A DNA stretch of 64,000 bases from Anaeromyxobacter oryzae. GTDB taxonomy: Bacteria; Myxococcota; Myxococcia; Myxococcales; Anaeromyxobacteraceae. The notes under the pieces are model-generated. The model saw only the letters and a list, made by a program, of their open reading frames with translations. It did no database searches and was not told the DNA's origin. Of the stretch, positions 51,594-61,548 are shown piece after piece. Positions within the stretch are counted from its first letter, which is position 1. The number at the start of each line of letters is the position of its first letter. The stretch covers positions 5,390,481 through 5,454,480 of the forward strand of contig NZ_AP025591.1 of the NCBI RefSeq assembly GCF_023169945.1. Reading direction: 5' to 3'. Both the position numbers and the translations under genes were made by a program.

Positions 51594-52259
51594 ATGCACC
51601 CGCACCTGAGGGACACGATGAGCGCGAGCGAGATCCTGGACCACCCCATCCGCGCCCGGATCAACGCGTGGTTCTTCCGCGCGATGGACGGCTACGTCCA
51701 CCGGAAGTACCGGCGCGTGAAGCGCGAGCTCTTCGGAGGGCTGCCGCGCACGATCCTCGAGATCGGGGCCGGGGACGGCGCCAACTTTCGCTACCTCGAG
51801 CCGGGAACACGAGTGATCGCGATCGAGCCCAACGTCCACATGCACGCGAGCCTGCGGGCGGCGGCCGCCCGGCACCGCGTCACGGTGGACGTCCGCGCCG
51901 CGGTCGCCGAGCACTTGCCGGTGCCGGACGGGAGCGTCGAGGCGGTGATCTCGAGCCTCGTGCTCTGCACCGTGACCGATCCGACGCGCGCACTCGCGGA
52001 GGTCCGGCGCGTGATCCGACCCGGCGGCCGCTTCTGGTGCGTCGAGCACGTCGCGGCGCCGGAGGGGAGCCGGATCGCGCGCGTGCAGCGGTTCGTGAAG
52101 CGGCCGTGGCGGTGGTTCTTCGAGGGCTGCGACACGCAACGCGACGTCGCCGCGCTCTTGCGGGAAGCCGGGTTCGCCGCCGTCGAGATCACGCCGTTCA
52201 CGCTGCGCACGGCCTTCCTGCCGATCCGCCCTCAGATCGCTGCGGTCGCGGTCAGGTGA
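51594..52259 (+). CDS. SAM-dependent class I methyltransferase
   Basis: 221 residues, ribosome binding site GAGGAGGACGGAC. Motif I is ILEIGAGDGANFRY, followed by VIAIEPNVHMH, AEHLPVPDGSVEAVISSLVL and RVIRPGGRFWCVEHVAAPEG, a UbiE/PhcB-like order. The acceptor is unknown; such short members methylate lipids, quinones or arsenic. Its stop overlaps the 3' end of the convergent winged-helix/hydrolase gene by 8 bases. Confidence 0.88.
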   Translation: MHPHLRDTMSASEILDHPIRARINAWFFRAMDGYVHRKYRRVKRELFGGLPRTILEIGAGDGANFRYLEPGTRVIAIEPNVHMHASLRAAAARHRVTVDVRAAVAEHLPVPDGSVEAVISSLVLCTVTDPTRALAEVRRVIRPGGRFWCVEHVAAPEGSRIARVQRFVKRPWRWFFEGCDTQRDVAALLREAGFAAVEITPFTLRTAFLPIRPQIAAVAVR

Positions 52260-53442
52260 GCGCCGCGCCGGGCCGGGCGGCCGCCCGCTCGAGCAGCGCC
52301 ACGAGCTCACGCTCGAGGGTGGGGCGACCGCCGAACAGGAACGCGTGGTCCTCGCCGGGGACCTCGACGAGGCGCGCGCCCGGGATCGCGGCGGCGAGCG
52401 CGCGCCCGTTCCCGACACGCACGACACGGTCGCTGGTCGCGTGCAGCACGACGGAGGGCGTCTGCACGCGCTGCAGCAGCGGCCGGACGTCGATCCCGAG
52501 GTTCATCCCCAGCAGCTCGAGCGCCGCGCCGGGGCTCGCGCCCTCCTGCTCGGCCCGGGCCGCCCAGGCGCGAAGCGGCGGGGTGAGGTGGCGGGCGGGG
52601 ACGAACGCGCGCATCGTCGCGCCGGTGCCCCAGCCGTGCGCGATGTACCCGCGCAGCGTCGCGACCTCGACCTCGCTCCAGCCGGCCGGGTGGTCCGGCG
52701 CGGCCGTCATGCGGGCAAAGGCGCCGACGAGGGCGAGGCCGCGCACGCGGAGCGGGCGCGTCACGGCGAAGGTGAGCGCCAGCGGACCTCCCTCGGAGAA
52801 CCCGACCAGCACCGCTCCGGGGGACCGCACCGCGTCGAGGACGGCGTCGAGGTCCTCCACCCGCTGCGGCAGCTGCGGCAGCGCCTTCACGCGATCGCTC
52901 GCGCCCGTCCCGCGCTTGTCGAACAGGAGCACCCGGGCGCGCGCGGAGAGCGCGCGGACGATCTCGGAGACGCCCCGCAGCTCGAGCGCCGCGCGCATGC
53001 CGAGCGACCACCCGAGCACGAGGACGACGTCGAGGGGACCCCGCCCGACGGTGCGGTACGCGACGTGGACGTCGCCGGAGCGGACGTACCTCGGGGGCGC
53101 GTCCGCCACGGCGTCCGCCGGGTCCGGCTCGACCTCCGCGAGCTCGCCCACGAACCGGTATCCCTGCCGCGCGTGGGTGCGCAGCAGCCCGCGATCTGCC
53201 GGACGGAGCGCGCGGCGCGCGAGGCTCACCGCCCGCTGGAGCGACGCGTCCGTGACGACCGCGTCCGGCCAGAGCTCCCGCAGGATCTCCTCCTTGGGGA
53301 CGACGCGATGCCGGTTCCGGACGAGATAGGCGAGCACCGCGAAGACCTGCGGCTGGAGCGGCCGCGGCTCCCCGGCGACTCGCAGCTCGCGGCGCGCCAG
53401 GTCGAGCTCGTACGCTCCGAAACGCCAGCTCATGCCGCCCAT
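52252..53442 (-). CDS. winged-helix regulator fused to alpha/beta hydrolase
   Basis: 396 residues with two domains. Residues about 5-105 form an OmpR/PhoB-type winged helix (LDLARRELRVAGEPRPLQPQ, PKEEILRELWPDAVVTDASL, HARQGYRFVG). Residues 120-390 form an alpha/beta hydrolase with VLLFDKRGTGASDR, the nucleophile GFSEGG, and HATSDRVVRV and GEDHAFLFGG supplying the acid and His. The hydrolase-like part may sense or hydrolyse a small ligand. The same architecture is known in adenylate-cyclase-like and CadC-like hybrids. Direction is opposite to the methyltransferase it overlaps. Confidence 0.87.
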   Translation of the reverse strand: MGGMSWRFGAYELDLARRELRVAGEPRPLQPQVFAVLAYLVRNRHRVVPKEEILRELWPDAVVTDASLQRAVSLARRALRPADRGLLRTHARQGYRFVGELAEVEPDPADAVADAPPRYVRSGDVHVAYRTVGRGPLDVVLVLGWSLGMRAALELRGVSEIVRALSARARVLLFDKRGTGASDRVKALPQLPQRVEDLDAVLDAVRSPGAVLVGFSEGGPLALTFAVTRPLRVRGLALVGAFARMTAAPDHPAGWSEVEVATLRGYIAHGWGTGATMRAFVPARHLTPPLRAWAARAEQEGASPGAALELLGMNLGIDVRPLLQRVQTPSVVLHATSDRVVRVGNGRALAAAIPGARLVEVPGEDHAFLFGGRPTLERELVALLERAAARPGAALT

Positions 53443-53496
53443 GTAGCTCCTGCGTCGCGCGCTCGCCGCGCGATCGCCGCGCGCGACGGCCGAAGT

Positions 53497-54180
53497 TCAC
53501 CCCGCCGCGGCGTTCGCCGGCGGGACATCTGCGAACAGGTACCGCTCGAACCAGCGCTCCAGGTCCCGAATCCGGCCGTGCCGAACCTCGATCCTCATCC
53601 CCTCGCGGCGCGCCTTCGCCAGGCTGAGGTCGCCCCGCCACCACGCAACCAGGGTCCGCAAGCCGGAGCGGATCACGAGCCGCTCCGGGAATCCGGGGTT
53701 CTCCGCGCAGAGTGAGACCTCGCTGGCGCGGAGGAGGAGGTAGCGAACTGCGCCGGTGCGGCCGGCGTCGGGGATCTCGAGGCGGACGAGGAACGGTGAG
53801 CTGGGGAGCGCCGAGGGTCGCACGCGCCGGTGCATGTCCCAGAGCAACAGATCGGCGTCGAGCTGCTCGGGCGGGAGCGTGCGTGGCAACCAGCGCTGCC
53901 CCCACACCCCCAGCTCACGAACGACGTTGCCCAGCTCCCGGCCCGATTCGGTCAGCGAGTACGTCGGCCCGTCCTCGTCGTGACGGACGAGGACGTGCAG
54001 ATCGGCCAGCTCGCGCAGGCGGGCGGAGAGCATGGTTCGAGAGATGCGCGGGATGCCTCGCTGGATCTCGCTGAAGCGGCGACTCCCGCTCAGCAGCTCG
54101 CGGACGATGAGGATCGACCAGCGCTCGCCCAGGACGTCCAGCGTGCGCGCGATGGAGCAGAACTGACCGTAGCTCGTCAT
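53497..54180 (-). CDS. HxlR-type transcriptional regulator with C-terminal SCP2-like domain
   Basis: 227 residues. CSIARTLDVLGERWSILIVR then ELLSGSRRFSEIQRGIPRIS and TMLSARLRELADLHVLVRHD are the HxlR winged-helix signature. The C-terminal 100 residues resemble an SCP2/sterol-carrier-like ligand domain. It is divergent from the EthD gene at 54348, and a perfect 21-base palindrome in between is a good candidate operator, so it likely regulates EthD and itself. Confidence 0.9.
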   Translation of the reverse strand: MTSYGQFCSIARTLDVLGERWSILIVRELLSGSRRFSEIQRGIPRISRTMLSARLRELADLHVLVRHDEDGPTYSLTESGRELGNVVRELGVWGQRWLPRTLPPEQLDADLLLWDMHRRVRPSALPSSPFLVRLEIPDAGRTGAVRYLLLRASEVSLCAENPGFPERLVIRSGLRTLVAWWRGDLSLAKARREGMRIEVRHGRIRDLERWFERYLFADVPPANAAAG

Positions 54181-54259
54181 GCCGGTAGCCTAGTCGGGCC
54201 CGCAGGCCTGGGCTGGTGGATTCCGTGCCGGCGGGCGGCCCGTGCCGCGCGTTCGCGAA

Positions 54260-54280
54260 CCGGTACGAATTCCGTACCGG
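54260..54280. promoter_or_regulatory. palindromic operator candidate for the HxlR regulator
   Basis: CCGGTACG and CGTACCGG are exact reverse complements separated by AATTC. The site is 80 bases from the HxlR start and 68 bases from the EthD start, so it lies in the shared divergent control region. HxlR-family proteins bind such palindromes as dimers and often regulate a divergent gene. Confidence 0.6.
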
Positions 54281-54347
54281 ACGCGCCGGCGGCACCTGGC
54301 TAACCAGTCCTCGCGCGCCGGATTCCCCGGCGCAGGAGGAAGCCAGG

Positions 54348-54665
54348 ATGTCAGCCCATCTACTCATCATGTACCCCCACCCGAAGAACGCCGCGGCCTT
54401 CGACCGCGTCTACCGCGAGGAGCACCTGCCGTACGCAGGACCTCGCCTGGGAGGCGCGACCGGCGTGGTCAGCCAGCGCGTCGTGTCGGCCGACGGTAAG
54501 CGAGCGCCCTACTACGCCATCTCGGACGTCACGTTCCCCAGCCTCGACGCGCTGCTCGAGTGCGCCAGCTCGCCGGGCGCCGCCGAGGCGCTCCAGCACG
54601 CGAGCTCCATCAGCACCGGCGGGCCGCCGACGATCGTGATGGTCAGCGACGACCTGGCCGGCTAG
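54348..54665 (+). CDS. EthD-family ferredoxin-fold protein
   Basis: 105 residues with AGGAGGAAGCCAGG upstream. The pattern HLLIMYPHPKNAAAFDRVYR followed by EEHLPYAGPRLG and ending in GPPTIVMVSDDL is the EthD dimeric alpha-beta barrel, seen with ethyl tert-butyl ether degradation and polyketide-type chemistry. The His and Tyr in EEHLPY are the conserved pair. Its regulator is probably the divergent HxlR protein. Confidence 0.86.
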   Translation: MSAHLLIMYPHPKNAAAFDRVYREEHLPYAGPRLGGATGVVSQRVVSADGKRAPYYAISDVTFPSLDALLECASSPGAAEALQHASSISTGGPPTIVMVSDDLAG

Positions 54666-54710
54666 GCGCCCGGGAGGTCCTCCACGCGTCCCTTGCGTGG
54701 ACAGGATGCT

Positions 54711-54744
54711 GCAGCGCCCCCGATGCCGGCGTCGGGGGCGCTGC
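54711..54744. terminator. bidirectional terminator hairpin between EthD and ADH genes
   Basis: GCAGCGCCCCCGA and TCGGGGGCGCTGC form a perfect 13-bp stem with an 8-base loop. It lies between the convergent EthD (stop 54665) and alcohol dehydrogenase (stop 54762) genes. A second 7-bp hairpin, TCCACGC/GCGTGGA, is at 54681-54701. Confidence 0.65.
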
Positions 54745-54761
54745 GATCACATCGAAGGCCG

Positions 54762-55802
54762 TCAGGGCTCGATGACGACGGTGACGCCGACGCCCTCGAA
54801 GCGATCCATCGAGGTGAGCGCCTCGACGGACTGCGCCAGGGTGATCGTCCGGCCGACCAGCCGCGCCGGCGCGAGGCGGCCCGACGCGATCATGGCGAGC
54901 ATCTCGCCATAGCGGTGCGCCTGCATGCCGTGGCTGCCGCGGAGCTCCAGCTCGTGGGCGATGACCTTGGCCATGGGGATGCGAGGCGTGGCGTGCTCGT
55001 CGAGCATGAGCCCGATCTGAACGTGACGCCCGCGCCGGCGGAGGCAGGCGACGGAGTCGAAGCAGGTCGATGGGTGCCCGAGCGCGTCGAGGGAGAGGTG
55101 CGCGCCCCCGCCGGTGGCCTCGACCACGGCGTCCACCACGCTCGGGACCGCGCGCGCGTTCACCGTGACCGCTGCGCCGAGCGAGCGCGCGAAGGCGAGC
55201 TTGTCGTCGGCGATGTCCACCGCCACGACCTGCGCTCCGAGCGCCGCGGCGATCTGGACGGCGGAGAGGCCCACGCCGCCGCAGCCGTGCACCGCCACCC
55301 ACTCGCCCGGGCCTGCCCGACCCTGATCCGCCACCGCTCGGAACGAGGTGGCGTAGCGGCAGCCGAGGCTCGCCGCGGTCGTGAAGTCGAGCGCGTCCGG
55401 CAGGCGCACCAGGTTGACGTCGGCATGGTGGATCGAGACGTAGCGCGCGAAGGAGCCCCAGTGCGTGAAACCCGGCTGGAACTGCGCCTCGCAGACCTGG
55501 TGGTTCCCGGTGCGGCACTCGCGGCAGGTGCCGCACCCGCACACGAACGGGACGGTGACGCGGTCGCCCGGCCGCCACCGCGTCACCCCGGGGCCCGCCG
55601 CCTCCACGACGCCGGCCAGCTCGTGGCCTGGGACGTGCGGGAGCCGGATGTCCGGGTCGTGCCCCATCCAGCCGTGCCAGTCGCTCCGGCAGACGCCGGT
55701 GGCCATGACGCGGACGACGACGCCGTGCGGTTCCGGGGCGGGATCCGGGAGCTCGAGCAGGCGGAGCGGAGCGCGGAAGGCGTCGTAACGGACGGCGAGC
55801 AT
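54762..55802 (-). CDS. zinc-dependent alcohol dehydrogenase
   Basis: 346 residues. Catalytic zinc ligands are Cys in [10 protein letters not shown] and His in [10 protein letters not shown]; the structural zinc loop [17 protein letters not shown] has four cysteines. The Rossmann site is [19 protein letters not shown] followed by [11 protein letters not shown], favouring NAD. It oxidises an alcohol to an aldehyde or ketone in the cytoplasm. It converges on the EthD gene. Confidence 0.91.
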   Translation of the reverse strand: MLAVRYDAFRAPLRLLELPDPAPEPHGVVVRVMATGVCRSDWHGWMGHDPDIRLPHVPGHELAGVVEAAGPGVTRWRPGDRVTVPFVCGCGTCRECRTGNHQVCEAQFQPGFTHWGSFARYVSIHHADVNLVRLPDALDFTTAASLGCRYATSFRAVADQGRAGPGEWVAVHGCGGVGLSAVQIAAALGAQVVAVDIADDKLAFARSLGAAVTVNARAVPSVVDAVVEATGGGAHLSLDALGHPSTCFDSVACLRRRGRHVQIGLMLDEHATPRIPMAKVIAHELELRGSHGMQAHRYGEMLAMIASGRLAPARLVGRTITLAQSVEALTSMDRFEGVGVTVVIEP

Positions 55803-56178
55803 GCGTGGTCTTCTACCGCTCGGCGCGCGGCGGCGCGATCCCAGCGGAGGCTCACGGGAGCCGTACCTGGAAATCGACGCGTCGGGCGCAAGGTGGTTGC
55901 GCGAGGCGTGACTCTGGCTCCGTTCTCGACGCTGCACCACGGAATGGCAGAGCACGCTGGCGACGAGCGCGTGAGCGGTGAGCGAGCTGGCGAGCGGGAA
56001 GGGGAGGAGCCACCGGTTCGAGCGCGTCGGGAAGCCGGAGTACGGGCGGATCGGCACTTAGATCGCCACGATAGGGCGGTGACCACGAGACGCTCGGGGC
56101 ACGCGAGCGCTGCGCTTCGTGGCGACTTCGACGAAGACGCATCTAGGCTTCGGGTTCAGCCCGACGTAGCTTGCGGTC
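55803..56178. other. divergent intergenic region, no gene seen
   Basis: 376 bases between the alcohol dehydrogenase start (minus) and the 154-residue gene (plus). No clear promoter elements or hairpins were noticed. Confidence 0.35.
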
Positions 56179-56643
56179 ATGACCTACGAGGTGGATTTCA
56201 CGAACGTGTCGACCATCGGGCTCGAGTCGTCGCCAGTGGCGGCCGCGCTCGCGGGTTTGCGTGCCAACGAGGCCCGCTACTTCAAGAACAAGTATGACCA
56301 CGACTTCGTGGTCGAGCCCGCGGACAAGGCCCAGAAGACGATCGAATGGGTGCACCGGATTCTGAAGCAGGAGCGCGACCTCATCATTCAGTCCCGCCCA
56401 CTCGAGGCGACGGCATTTCAGGTCGAGAACATCCGAATTGCGTACGTGTTCTACGAGAGCGGGCTCTCGATCAACGTGATGTACACGATCGACGACAAGA
56501 AGAAGCGCGCCGTCGGCTTCAAGCTCTCCGACGGGATGGAAGTCCCGCCCGAGCTCGCGCCTCGCTTCAAATTCGCGAAGCAGAAGTCGAAGCTCGCCGG
56601 CACCATCCGCGGCTCGTTCTTCGTGATCAAAGGCGAGTATTGA
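56179..56643 (+). CDS. hypothetical protein, 154 residues
   Basis: An acidic-to-neutral soluble protein with no recognised family. Visible features are the hydrophilic FKNKYDHDFVVEPADKAQKT, a strand-rich middle (IRIAYVFYESGLSINVMYTI) and a basic tail (KFAKQKSKLAGTIRGSFFVI). Its GC content is lower than its neighbours'. Ribosome binding site is weak. It converges on the hemerythrin gene with 24 bases between stops. Confidence 0.62.
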   Translation: MTYEVDFTNVSTIGLESSPVAAALAGLRANEARYFKNKYDHDFVVEPADKAQKTIEWVHRILKQERDLIIQSRPLEATAFQVENIRIAYVFYESGLSINVMYTIDDKKKRAVGFKLSDGMEVPPELAPRFKFAKQKSKLAGTIRGSFFVIKGEY

Positions 56644-56667
56644 GAAGACGCTGCGTGCCCACCGCGT

Positions 56668-57636
56668 TCAGCCAACGGGATCGAGCAGCCGATTCTGGCC
56701 GGTCAGCTTCTGGATCGCGGTGACGTCCTGCACCGTCTCGAGGCAGCCGAGGTACTTGCCGCCCTCATCGCGGACCGGCCAGTAGCGGACGTGAATCTTT
56801 CGCGGCCCCATGTCGAACCAGAACTCGACCAGCTCGCGGCGCCCCGCCTTGAAATCGCCCAGGATCTCTTCGACCAGGCTGAAGCTCTTCTGCGGATGGC
56901 AGCGCTGAACCTCCTTGCCGATGACGCCGCGGGACCGGTCGACGATCTGCGCGCCGCGCTCGTGGCTGAAGTACCGGACGCGATCGTCCTGATCGACGAA
57001 GGTGAGCTGAATGGGGAGCGTGTTGAGGATCGCCGCGAGCACCTCGGGCTTCAGCCCCCAGGAGAGGTCCTTCAGCTCCACGCGCGAGACGATCTCCGCC
57101 GCCAGGTTCCAGTATCGCTCGCGCGTCCCCCACCCGAGATCCCTTTCCATCTCCGCGATCTCCTCGAGGACGTCCTCGGCGTCCTCTGGCGAGAAGAGCC
57201 GGTTCGCGAGTGGGTACAGGACGTCGCTCTCCTTCCGGCGGTGCCGCTCGTCGAAGGACGCGTACGCACGGAAGGTCTCGACGAGCTCGCCGATCCGGTC
57301 GCGCGCGCCGTCGATGTATGCCTTCGCCGCCGCATCGAACCGGCTCACCAGCTCCCGCGCCTGCGCGTGCTCGGTCACCATCGCGGCCACGAGACCGCCC
57401 TCCGCCTGGGCTGCCCGCTGGGCGAGGCGCGGAAAGACGGCCCGCTCCTCCTTCTGGTGATGCCACCCCTGGACGAAGCCCACGAGGTAGTCGCGAAGGT
57501 CGGCGACGAATCCGGACGTCGGCGGCAACGGCTCCGCGAAGGCCCTCGCGGCGGCGGCGAGAACCCGGGCCGTCATGTCGTGGTCCTTCGTCTGGATCTC
57601 GAACCAGGTCGTCAGGGTGGGCTGCACGAAATCCAT
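56668..57636 (-). CDS. hemerythrin-like protein with PAS domain (DUF438 type)
   Basis: 322 residues from ATG 57636, behind CAGGAGCG. The N-terminal helical part holds hemerythrin ligand residues (KDHDMTARVL, GWHHQKEERAVF, TEHAQARELV, FDERHRRKESDVLY). The C-terminal 110 residues form a PAS fold (LTFVDQDDRVRYFSHERGAQ, then VIGKEVQRCHPQKSFSLVEE and MGPRKIHVRYWPVRDEGGKY). This pairing of an oxygen-binding diiron helix bundle with a PAS domain is the DUF438 architecture, likely an O2 or redox sensor. No output domain is attached. Confidence 0.88.
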   Translation of the reverse strand: MDFVQPTLTTWFEIQTKDHDMTARVLAAAARAFAEPLPPTSGFVADLRDYLVGFVQGWHHQKEERAVFPRLAQRAAQAEGGLVAAMVTEHAQARELVSRFDAAAKAYIDGARDRIGELVETFRAYASFDERHRRKESDVLYPLANRLFSPEDAEDVLEEIAEMERDLGWGTRERYWNLAAEIVSRVELKDLSWGLKPEVLAAILNTLPIQLTFVDQDDRVRYFSHERGAQIVDRSRGVIGKEVQRCHPQKSFSLVEEILGDFKAGRRELVEFWFDMGPRKIHVRYWPVRDEGGKYLGCLETVQDVTAIQKLTGQNRLLDPVG

Positions 57637-57857
57637 CGCCGTCGCTCCTGTCGCCTCGATCGCGGGCGACTCCGGTGAAGGGCGCATGAATACCACGCAT
57701 CGGGCCATCCCCCGCTCATCGTGCCGGGCCGTGTAGGCTTCCGGATGGGACCGGGGTGCGAGCGCGGCCGCTGCAAGCGTCCATCTCACCGAGCAGCTCC
57801 CTGCAGAGCTTCCTTTGAATTTCGTGATGCGGCCGACTCGGGCTGGCGAGGCCGACG

Positions 57858-58407
<550 letters not shown>

Positions 58408-58786
58408 TACGCAACACTCCCGGCGATGGGGTAGTCAAGCACGGCTAGCCGGCGTCAGGACCACGACGGCAGGGGTTCGGCCATCGACGGCTTGTCGCTA
58501 CCGCTTGGTGGCCGCGGCGTATTCCGGAATCGACATCCATCAGCATCGTCCTTATTCCAATGGGGCCGTTCGCTTCAGCGGCTGCTGCTGTCGCGCAAGG
58601 TTCTAGTCTTCCGTCGGGTTCAGGCGCTACGGATACGGGGCTCATGGGAACTGATCAGCGCTGTCACAGCGGTGATCGGTCGAGTCGACCGACGTACCGC
58701 ATCCGCGCCACGCCGCGCCGCGCCGCGTGATCGGCGTCCATCGCCAGGCGCGGACCCTCGGGCGGCGACCGTGGTAAGAACCGAGC
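58408..58786. other. divergent intergenic region, no gene supported
   Basis: 379 bases between the DHFR-like gene and the rhodanese gene. Base composition is less GC-rich around 58500-58600. No reliable promoter or ORF was found. Confidence 0.35.
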
Positions 58787-59617
58787 ATGCCGCTCATTTC
58801 AGGGGAAGAGTTGGTCGCCCGTCTGCCGGCCTTTCGCGTGTTCGACGCACGCCCGGGTCGCACGGCATACACAGCTGGTCACGTGCCGGGTGCCCTCCAT
58901 GCCGATCTGAACGTTCACCTCAGCAGCGCCTCCGAGCCGAGCTTCAATCCCGCGATGGGTGGCCGACATCCGCTGCCATCGCTGGCTGCGTGGACCGCCC
59001 TGCTGGGCGCCTGGGGAGTGGGTCCCGAGACGACGGTCGTGATCTACGACGCCGCGAACGGGAGTAATGCCGCGGCGCGGATGTGGTGGATGCTGCGCGC
59101 AGTTGGCCATGAGCGCGTCTGCGTGCTGGACGGTGGCCTCGAGTCGGCGCTGCGTGCTGGCCTGCAACTTGTCACCGAGGATCCGTCTTCGCCGGCACAA
59201 CGCGCCGCCTATCCCTGCGGTAACTGGCAGCGGCCGAGGGTCGGGATCGCAGATCTTGAACAGGTCTTGCAGGATCCGAGCTGGAAGGTGCTCGACGTTC
59301 GAGCCCGAGAGCGCTGGCGCGGAGAAGTGGAGACTCTCGATCCGGTGGCCGGCCGGATTCCCGGAACGGTGAATCTGCCGTTCGCCGAAAATCTCGAGCC
59401 GGACGGAAGGTTCAAGTCGTCGGCGGCGCTCCGGGAGAAATACCTGGCCGTACTTGGCGGGACACCTCCCGCGAGAGTCGTGGTGCACTGCGGCTCGGGC
59501 GTAACGGCGTGTCACACGCTTCTGGCCCTCGAAATTGCAGAGCTCGACGGCGCGTCCCTGTACGTCGGCTCGTATAGCGAGTGGTGCAGGAGCGCGAGGC
59601 CGGTCGGGCGCGGGTGA
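58787..59617 (+). CDS. sulfurtransferase, tandem rhodanese type
   Basis: 276 residues with two rhodanese domains. The inactive N-terminal domain has FDARPGRTAYTAGHVPGALH and GGRHPLPS, and the C-terminal domain has VLDVRARERWRGE and the active loop HCGSGVTACHTLL with Cys235. CGSGVTAC is the 3-mercaptopyruvate-type (CGSGVTA) rather than the thiosulfate-type loop. It transfers sulfur from mercaptopyruvate to an acceptor in the cytoplasm. Confidence 0.92.
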   Translation: MPLISGEELVARLPAFRVFDARPGRTAYTAGHVPGALHADLNVHLSSASEPSFNPAMGGRHPLPSLAAWTALLGAWGVGPETTVVIYDAANGSNAAARMWWMLRAVGHERVCVLDGGLESALRAGLQLVTEDPSSPAQRAAYPCGNWQRPRVGIADLEQVLQDPSWKVLDVRARERWRGEVETLDPVAGRIPGTVNLPFAENLEPDGRFKSSAALREKYLAVLGGTPPARVVVHCGSGVTACHTLLALEIAELDGASLYVGSYSEWCRSARPVGRG

Positions 59618-59720
59618 ACTTGTCGTATCATGTGAGCTGACCGCAGTGGACGCAGTGCGCGAACCCCACGCAGTGGCATCCCACCGTCGATGAGATCCAT
59701 CGCCTGGCGAATGGCGAGTC

Positions 59721-60575
59721 CTACGGTTTGTAGCCCACCGCGACGAGCGACTCGCACGGGGCAACGAATCCGTCCGGGCTTTCGTACCGTTTCATGACTT
59801 CCTCAACCTCATCCCAGATCGACTCACGCTCCTGCGTCGAGAGATGCGCCATCATGTGATTGAACCCACCGAACGATTCGCGCTGGAACCGAATGCAGTG
59901 TCTGGCGGATGGCATCCGTAACGGTGTGGAAACAACGCGCGTCACGACGTTGCCGAACCCGGCTCGGTCCAGCGCGTCCCGCAAGACGCCATCCGCGCCG
60001 AGGCTGAACGGTCCCGGCTGCCCCGGAGCGGGCGGCGGAAGCTGGGCACGTCCGCGAATCACCGAAAGTGGCGTCGAACCCCAATCGTTCTTCTCTGGCG
60101 CCGTGTAGACAGCGACGACCACCCTTCCGGTGGGTCTCAGCACCCGATACCATTCAGAGAGAGCGCGATGGCGGTCGGGCATATACATCAAGCCATAGCG
60201 ACACAGGATGGCATCGAATGAAGCGCCGGGCAAATCGGGGTTTTCACCGTCCATCACGCGGGTTTCGAAATTCCGCATGCCGCGCTGTTCGGCGGTCTGT
60301 CGGGCGAACGCGATGATGTTCTCGGAAAGATCGGTCGCCAGCACGTAGCCACTCGCTCCGACCCGTTCAGCGGCGCTGAGCGCCGGCTCGCCGGCGCCAG
60401 CGGCGATGTCCAGGACACGGTCGCCGTGGGTTATCCCCGCGAGATCGAGCATCGTCGCGGTCACCTCTGCGAACCAGTTCTCCAGGGTCGGTCCCCATCG
60501 ATGCCAGGCGGCTCCGTCCTTGTTCCATTGATCATGCTGCGTTTGCTTGTATCTGGCGGCGTCAAAGTCCGGCAT
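59721..60575 (-). CDS. SAM-dependent methyltransferase (UbiE/COQ5-like)
   Basis: 284 residues. Motif I VLDIAAGAGEPALSAAERVG, motif II YVLATDLSENIIAFARQTAE, then FDAILCRYGLMYMPDRHRAL and VLRPTGRVVVAVYT follow the class I order. The C-terminal extension about residues 190-284 contains GADGVLRDALDRAGFGNVVT. It methylates an unidentified small molecule. ATG 60575 precedes the conserved start; the frame is open upstream. Confidence 0.9.
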   Translation of the reverse strand: MPDFDAARYKQTQHDQWNKDGAAWHRWGPTLENWFAEVTATMLDLAGITHGDRVLDIAAGAGEPALSAAERVGASGYVLATDLSENIIAFARQTAEQRGMRNFETRVMDGENPDLPGASFDAILCRYGLMYMPDRHRALSEWYRVLRPTGRVVVAVYTAPEKNDWGSTPLSVIRGRAQLPPPAPGQPGPFSLGADGVLRDALDRAGFGNVVTRVVSTPLRMPSARHCIRFQRESFGGFNHMMAHLSTQERESIWDEVEEVMKRYESPDGFVAPCESLVAVGYKP

Positions 60576-60969
60576 GACGATCTCATATCCAGTGAATGGG
60601 GCACAGGCAACAACCGCCACGACAGTGACGGGCGACAGAGGTGATTCTTGGACCTCGGTGCTGGGCCGAACCTCGACGAGAGGAAGCGCGGCGACGAGCT
60701 CTTCGCGCCACTCACGGCGACGCCCCACGACCACGAGTACCCGTCCGCGCCGAGCCGTCGGGCAGAGGCAGAGGACGGGGGACGAGCCCAAGATGCGTGC
60801 GGTTTCCCATCGTCATGCTCCCGGTGGGGGAGACGGGGCCCACCACGACCGGACTACCCACCCGTCCCTCCGCACGGGCGGCAGGGCAATCGCCTGGGAT
60901 GGAGGAAGTGGATGTCGTAGCCTGGGAATGTCGATCTTCTGAGGTTTTCGACCCACGCTGGGGGAGTCG
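60576..60969. other. divergent intergenic region, no gene seen
   Basis: 394 bases between the methyltransferase start (minus) and the ExbD-like gene (plus). GGGGGAG just before ATG 60970 is the ribosome binding site of the latter. No other element was recognised. Confidence 0.35.
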
Positions 60970-61467
60970 ATGGCTCTCGTAGAGGCACCCGGCCGGAGCT
61001 TGTCGCCGCAGCGTCCGTGGCCGTCGATGGTCGCGACGCTCCTGCTCTTCCTTCTGATCGCGGTGGCTGCCGCGCCTACGTGGAGCCTGAGCCAGGGAGC
61101 CGGACCCGCCGAGGAGCGCTCGCGCACAGACGCCGAGCGCGCCCCGAAGGACGCTCTTAGCCTCTGGCTCCACGACGACGGGGCGGGTTATTCGCGGATC
61201 GTTCTCGAGACGGCCAACGGCGTGTACGTCCGCGAGTGGCGATCTGCAGAGAGCCTCGACGAGAGGACCCGACACGAAGTGAGAGAGGCGCTGGACACGA
61301 ATACGCCACCTTCGCGCGCCGTCCTGATCAAGGTGCGCCCGGAGGTCAAGTTCGTGACGCTGAAAGGCCTGATGCTCGCGTGCGGGCCAAAGGAGCCTGC
61401 CGGCTACCGCACGTACGTGGAGGTGGTGGCCCAGTTCCCTATTCGCGTACTCGGCCCGCGCCGGTGA
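60970..61467 (+). CDS. single-pass membrane protein, ExbD/TolR-like candidate
   Basis: 165 residues: a basic N-terminus, one helix (MVATLLLFLLIAVAAAPTWS), a linker with charged residues and an alpha/beta periplasmic part (LSLWLHDDGAGYSRIVLETA, ending RTYVEVVAQFPIRV). The topology matches ExbD/TolR but the helix lacks the conserved Asp, and there is no ExbB partner here. The similarity is weak. Confidence 0.6.
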   Translation: MALVEAPGRSLSPQRPWPSMVATLLLFLLIAVAAAPTWSLSQGAGPAEERSRTDAERAPKDALSLWLHDDGAGYSRIVLETANGVYVREWRSAESLDERTRHEVREALDTNTPPSRAVLIKVRPEVKFVTLKGLMLACGPKEPAGYRTYVEVVAQFPIRVLGPRR

Positions 61468-61548
61468 CGAATCCGCGACACCTCCGGCTCGCGATTCGGG
61501 TTTCTTCATCCGAGGCTGCGGGGCGCGTCGCGTCCAAATCAAGGACCG

